Below are positions 59,311 through 64,000 of a stretch of DNA of 64,000 bases, one piece after another. This DNA is from Tubulanus polymorphus. Taxonomy: Eukaryota > Nemertea > Palaeonemertea > Tubulaniformes > Tubulanidae. The notes under the pieces are model-generated. The model saw only the letters and a list, made by a program, of their open reading frames with translations. It did not search any database and was not told the origin of the DNA. The stretch is from assembly GCF_964204645.1 (NCBI RefSeq), contig NC_134031.1:20395307-20459306 (forward strand), written 5' to 3'. A program made the position numbers and the translations under genes. Numbering within the stretch: the stretch's first letter is position 1; each line of letters opens with the position of its first letter.

Positions 59311-62300
59311 TTTGCCATGGTGCGACCAGATTTCGGAGTTCCCGTGGATCCTAGGCTAAACATATTCTGTCCACCTGAAAAGAACAATCATACAACATTC
59401 TGATGACAGTAAAATTACTTTCCATTAATATCCAAAAGGTATAAGTCGACCACATTTAGTTTCATAGATAAAATGGTAGTTACCATTAATATTCTCGAAA
59501 CCTATTATGCGTACCTATGTGGTGGATGGGGGTGGTTAAAAAAGTTGCGTTCGAGGGAGGAAGGAGGTTAAAGAATAAGCTATTTTTTGCTTATGTACTT
59601 ATTGAATGATCCCCAAGAACAAGATTTTCAGATTATTTACTAGCGCTAAACTTAATCCATCTTTTCAATTTCTGATGAAAGTTAACAGGTTATCGTTTTA
59701 TCCTTGATTAGATATCTGTAGGTGTCACAGCAAGGTTACGATGACAGGCAAGGTAACTTACCAACACCGAAACCAGTACTAACTGCACCAAACGGTATAG
59801 AGGGTGCTGCAGCAGCGGCAGCGGTAAACTGAAACATACCTGGAGTACTTGGGGCAACTGCTGGGTTTGCTGCAAAATGAAATAAAAATATCCTTATACA
59901 TTAAACACTTCTTCCAAATCCTAGTTCATTAAAAGTTGTTCGATGTATTCAAATGAAATTGTCTCTCTTAAAGAAGTTTTAAAGTTTCACCTAGAATGTT
60001 GATTTTTTAAGGACACTGAAAATACATACACAGGGGCAGATTTAGGATCTGATTCAGGGAGAGTTGCACCACCAAAATAGGGCACATCATAAAGGGCACC
60101 CGGAAAGAAAGCTCAATCAACAACATAAACTGCACACACCGTGCACTTTCTCCTTTGATTCTCTGATTCTAACGAATTCTCTGGAGTCCTCAATAGTATG
60201 GACAACACTCAGATGTTAAATAAGCAATTGATTTCGCTAATTTTCTTTAGATTGTGCAGGACAAAAAATGGGTCGTCTCCACAAAGACAATCAGCTTTGT
60301 GCGAAGCAGAGTCTACTATACAATGAATATTAAAAATTATATTTAGAAAATATCTACCTTAATCGCTGTGCTCATTTACTTACCAGCACCGAAATTGAAG
60401 CCTTGCGCAGAATTTCCAGCACCAAATGCGCTTGCATTCGATTGACCAAATCCACTTCCACCGCCAGCTGGTGCAAAAGGATTCGGGGTCGATGTCGATT
60501 GAGTGAAATTAAAACCTCCTGTATTTCCGCTCGGAGCTGGAGTCCCGAATGCCGGAGTAGCTGCAGTAGAACTGCCGAATGCTGGCACAGAATTTTGATT
60601 AGCGCTTCCAAATGCCGACGTCGAACTACCAAAAGCCGGAGTAGCGGAACCCGCTCCAAAAGCGGGTGTATTTGTGTTTTGCGTTGCTCCGAATATCGGT
60701 GTTTGAGCGGTTTGAGCGCCGAAAGCCGGCGCCGGAGACTGTCCAAATCCTGTACTCGTAGAAGAACCTGTTCCACCAAAAATACTACCACCTGTATTAG
60801 ATTGAGTAGCGGTAGCAGCGGAAAAGTTAAATCCACTATTCGCGGCAGTTTTTGCTGTTTGTGCGAACGCGAACGGATTTGCATTCGGTGGAGGTTGCCC
60901 AGCTGCGGATGATGCCCCGAACGTTCCCTGTTGGGACGTTGCGCCGAAGTTAAATCCACTTGCTGAAGTTTTCGCGGGAGCACTGCTGCTGTTGAAACTG
61001 AATGTTGACGCATTCTTAGATGAAGCCGCTCCAAAATTGAACCCGGAACTTGAGCCAGTTTTCGTTAAATTAGACGCAGCCGAATTATTATTTGTCGTCG
61101 AAAAGTTAAACACACCTGAGGGCGCCGTGCTTGCCGGAGGTGCTGAGAAGTTAAATCCACTAGATGGCGCAGTGCTTGCTGGTGGTGCTGAGAAGTTAAA
61201 TCCACTAGATGGCGCAGTGCTTGCTGGAGGTGCTGAGAAATTAAATCCACTAGATGGTGCAGTGCCAGCAGGAGGTGCCGAGAAATTAAATCCGCTAGAT
61301 GGCGCAGTGGTAGCTGGAGGTGCCGAGAAATTAAATCCACTAGATGGCGCAGTGCTAGCTGGAGGTGCTGCGAAATTAAATCCACTAGATGGCGCAGTAC
61401 TGACAGCAGGTGCTCCTCCAAATATAAATGACGACTTTGTTTCAGTGGATGATGTTGGTTTCGCAGCTATAGATAGATTGATTGCCGATGATGCGGTTGT
61501 AACTGTTGTCCCTGTTCCACCAAAAAAACTTTTTGATGACCCAAAAACTGATGAACTAGAAGTCTGTCCTCCGCTGAATGAGAAAGTACTTGATGGTGCT
61601 GCAGCTGTAGTTGTAGGAGCACCAAATGAAAATCCACCAGCAGATGGAACTGATGTAGTTGTGGTCGAAGGTGCACCAAATAACCCGCCAGTAGATGGCG
61701 CGGCACTTGTTTTGGTAGAGGATGAAAATGCACCACCTGCAGATGCTGAAGAACCAAATGAAAATCCGCCAATAGCTGGCCCTGCAGCGGTTGAAGCAGC
61801 TGAAGAACCAAATAAGAGTCCACCAGCAGCTGGTGCTGCAGCAGTTGCAGCAGCTGAATGACCAAATAAGAGTCCACCAGCAGCCGGTGCGGCAGCAGTT
61901 GCAGCAGCTGAAGGACCAAATGAGAGCCCACTAGCAGCCGGTGCTGCAGCAGTTGTAGCAGCTGAAGGACCAAATGAGAATGCCCCCGTAGCTGGAGTTG
62001 ACAATCCACCAGTTGATCCAAACGACAATGTTACAGGAGCTACAGATGCTGCACTCGTGGCTATTGTGTTCGATGCAAATCCTGCTGATGCTGTAGCTGC
62101 TGTTGAGTTCAGTGCAAACACAGAACCTGTAGTTGATCCTGTAGAGGAACTCGCACCTGCACCAAATATTGCACCAGCTGATTTAGATACTGAAGGTGAG
62201 AAAATACCAGCAACCGGAGCATTCGAATCTCCTGATACCTGAGATGAGGATGCTGGCGTGGCTGCATTTGAATTGGTAGGGTTTGGTAAAACTAATGGCG

Positions 62301-63752
62301 AACCAGTGTTTTTGGTAAGACTAATTTGGAATGGTGATGATGATACTGTAGTACTCGTCGACGCGGTGGTTGCTGTCGAAACTTTAGATGCCAGAACAGA
62401 CAACACGGATGGCTTAATTCCATTTCCAAGTACAGATAAGACAGACGTAACACTCGGAGAAGTTGAAGGACCACTTGAAGATGCTGTAAGAGAACTTGTT
62501 GGAGTCGGAGTGCTGATTAATGAAGGCAAAGACAAACTAGCAGCAGACGTAGGCAAAGTTGAAGATGATAAACTAATTGCTCCTAAACCATTCATGGATG
62601 ATGTTGCTGTTTTAGAACCAGGTGATGCAACAGACAATGGAGTAGATGAACTGTCAGGAGCGGTGTTCGATGTTTGAAGAACTGAAAAGTAGAAGTACTC
62701 AACAATAAGATATCTTGTCATTATTATCACTATAAGTACATGTTACTCAGTTCAAGCAGCCTATTGGCTTATATAGCTATGCTATATTAATTCCATTATA
62801 CTCTATTTTTCTGGTCCAGTGAACACTGTGTACATTTAAAGACTAGTAGCGATTAATAGAATTATTGGAGTCAAATCAAGCTAAGCAGTCTGTCGGCTGA
62901 TGCAGCTCTGGGGTTTTTTGATAACTTCATTATCTTTGATTTAACGAATGGCCCCACCACTTAGGGCAACCCTAACGGATCAAAACCAAGAATAGCTATG
63001 TAATTAAGTAGCTGTAGTCCATAGAACATCCATACTAAATTTGGATATGATCTAATTAACACTGTACTTACCACTAGTCTTGAAAGTCAGAGTTGAAGAG
63101 GTAGCTGGTGCACTAGCCAGTATAGATGGCGCTGATAATGCTGATAGTATTGATGGAGTTGTGCCGGTGCTGCTCGTTACTGTTGTCACGCTCGACGATG
63201 AGAGCACATCAGGCTGGCGTTCAGCTATTCAACAAAGAGGTCAAACATTTCAGAAATATGAAAATAGCTGCGTTAATTCGGGAGAACGAGTCGACTCATT
63301 TTGGGCGTATGCTTACATCCTATACGCCTATTCTCTTAGGGTTTTGGACCTACGTATATACATTCATGTCAACACTGATCACCTGAGTGTTTTGAACATA
63401 TTCATAAGACCTTGCTGTTATGATGTTTCCCTGACATTCGTTAGATGTCGCTCTGGTCTTTATTCAGAACAGCCATGACACCCTTGTGATTTATTGAAAC
63501 CCTAGAAACCCTGAACGCTCACAGAACATGCATGAGCATTATATAAGGTTATCTTTGATGGACTTCAAATCATTAGATAGTACACACTGTCAAAAACATA
63601 CGCATATCTATCTAGTCACTAGAATTCAATAATTGTATTTTTGATTTACCTTTTCCTAACATCGATTCGACGCGAGCTTTTGCTGCTAAACGATCCCTTT
63701 CTATATTCTTCAATTCTAACTCAATCAACTCTTTCTTCTTTTCTGCGGGTAA
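59283..63752 (-). CDS. FG-repeat nucleoporin, C-terminal part (NUP153/POM121-like)
   Basis: FG nucleoporins line the nuclear pore and bind transport receptors through Phe-Gly repeats. Visible exons: 63650-63752, 63072-63224, 60384-62681, 59762-59869, 59283-59374, all joined in phase 1, give 917 residues; the N-terminus is beyond the window. Exon 1 is charged and helical (KKKELIELELKNIERDRLAA). A long Ser/Thr/Ala-rich stretch follows, then FSFG, LLFG, AFG and GFNF repeats. Two coding minisatellites are included: an 18-residue unit (four copies, about 61780-62000) and a 15-residue SSGFNFSAPPASTAP unit (six to seven copies, about 61110-61400). The extreme C-terminus is basic (KSGRTMAKGRRRTTKR), as in NUP153 and POM121, which bind importins there. 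No zinc finger is seen, so the choice between those families, or NUP214, is open. The plus-strand open frames over 60.4-62.7 kb are shadows of its composition. Confidence 0.88.
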
Positions 63753-64000
63753 CTGAACAAAGTGAAATTCATTATGGAATGTAGAAACATATTTCTCGTA
63801 TAACCAGTTATACACATATATCTATTCAATAATGATAAAGAAGGCAAATATAATAAAAATACCTATACACTGTACGATATTAAGTGAAATTTTTATCTCT
63901 CGACATTTCTTTGAACAAATAGGGGTTTTCCCATACTATCTTTCATTCTAACAAACATTTATTTCAGCAAATCAGTTTACGAAAAAACAATTGAATAGAA

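Noticed and set aside
60992-61861. A 289-codon plus-strand open frame
   Set aside because: It is antisense to the FG nucleoporin and open only because the repeats are biased in composition; it repeats with the same 45-bp period.
60372-62021. Minus-strand frames of 118-220 codons overlapping the nucleoporin in other frames
   Set aside because: They are Leu/Gln/His-rich shadows of the FG repeats, without independent start context or homology.
1-64000. CRISPR arrays, prokaryotic operons or integrated viral genes
   Set aside because: The tandem arrays have no unique spacers, no cas, polymerase, integrase or capsid motifs were seen, and all genes are intron-bearing or GPCR-type animal genes.

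Overview
This window is nuclear DNA from an animal. It holds intron-rich genes with canonical GT-AG splicing that encode metazoan families: NAD kinase, neuropathy target esterase, a P5B ATPase, an SLC16-like transporter, an FG nucleoporin, rhodopsin-type receptors and an antistasin-type inhibitor. I infer a marine invertebrate, most likely a lophotrochozoan (mollusc, annelid or brachiopod), from the intronless peptide-receptor-like GPCRs, the antistasin gene and the AT-rich introns full of short foldback elements. The species cannot be fixed from the sequence alone.

Layout: 1258-5308 (+) carries the last ten coding exons of NAD kinase (NADK). It converges on a 29-exon PNPLA6/PNPLA7-type neuropathy target esterase gene at 10641-28261 (-), whose exons all join in phase into a 1361-residue protein. 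One of its introns, between catalytic-domain exons, contains a complete intronless GPCR (14750-15697, -). From 28.3 to 31.7 kb there is only repeat-rich DNA.

A receptor cluster follows: an intronless GPCR (31726-32697, +), a broken GPCR relic (about 33058-33440, +), a four-exon secreted antistasin-like inhibitor (33882-34699, -) and a third intronless GPCR (35594-36661, +). Next is a four-exon monocarboxylate-transporter-like gene (37629-39501, -). A P5B polyamine-type ATPase (ATP13A2/3-like) occupies 42254 to about 58094 (-) in 31 exons. The window ends in the 3' half of an FG-repeat nucleoporin gene (59283-63752, -) whose N-terminus lies beyond the right edge.

The genes look like unrelated housekeeping and signalling loci rather than one functional system. 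The non-coding DNA is dominated by short non-autonomous elements: palindromic foldbacks with GGGGCCAGTTG-like ends, a CAGGGTGG...GCCACCCTG family with four copies in ATP13A introns, a GAGAGAAATCCCACA foldback family, tRNA-like SINE fragments, and several minisatellites. I found no CRISPR array, operon or other prokaryotic-type system. Exon boundaries were set by eye from splice sites, reading phase and remembered family alignments; no search was run.
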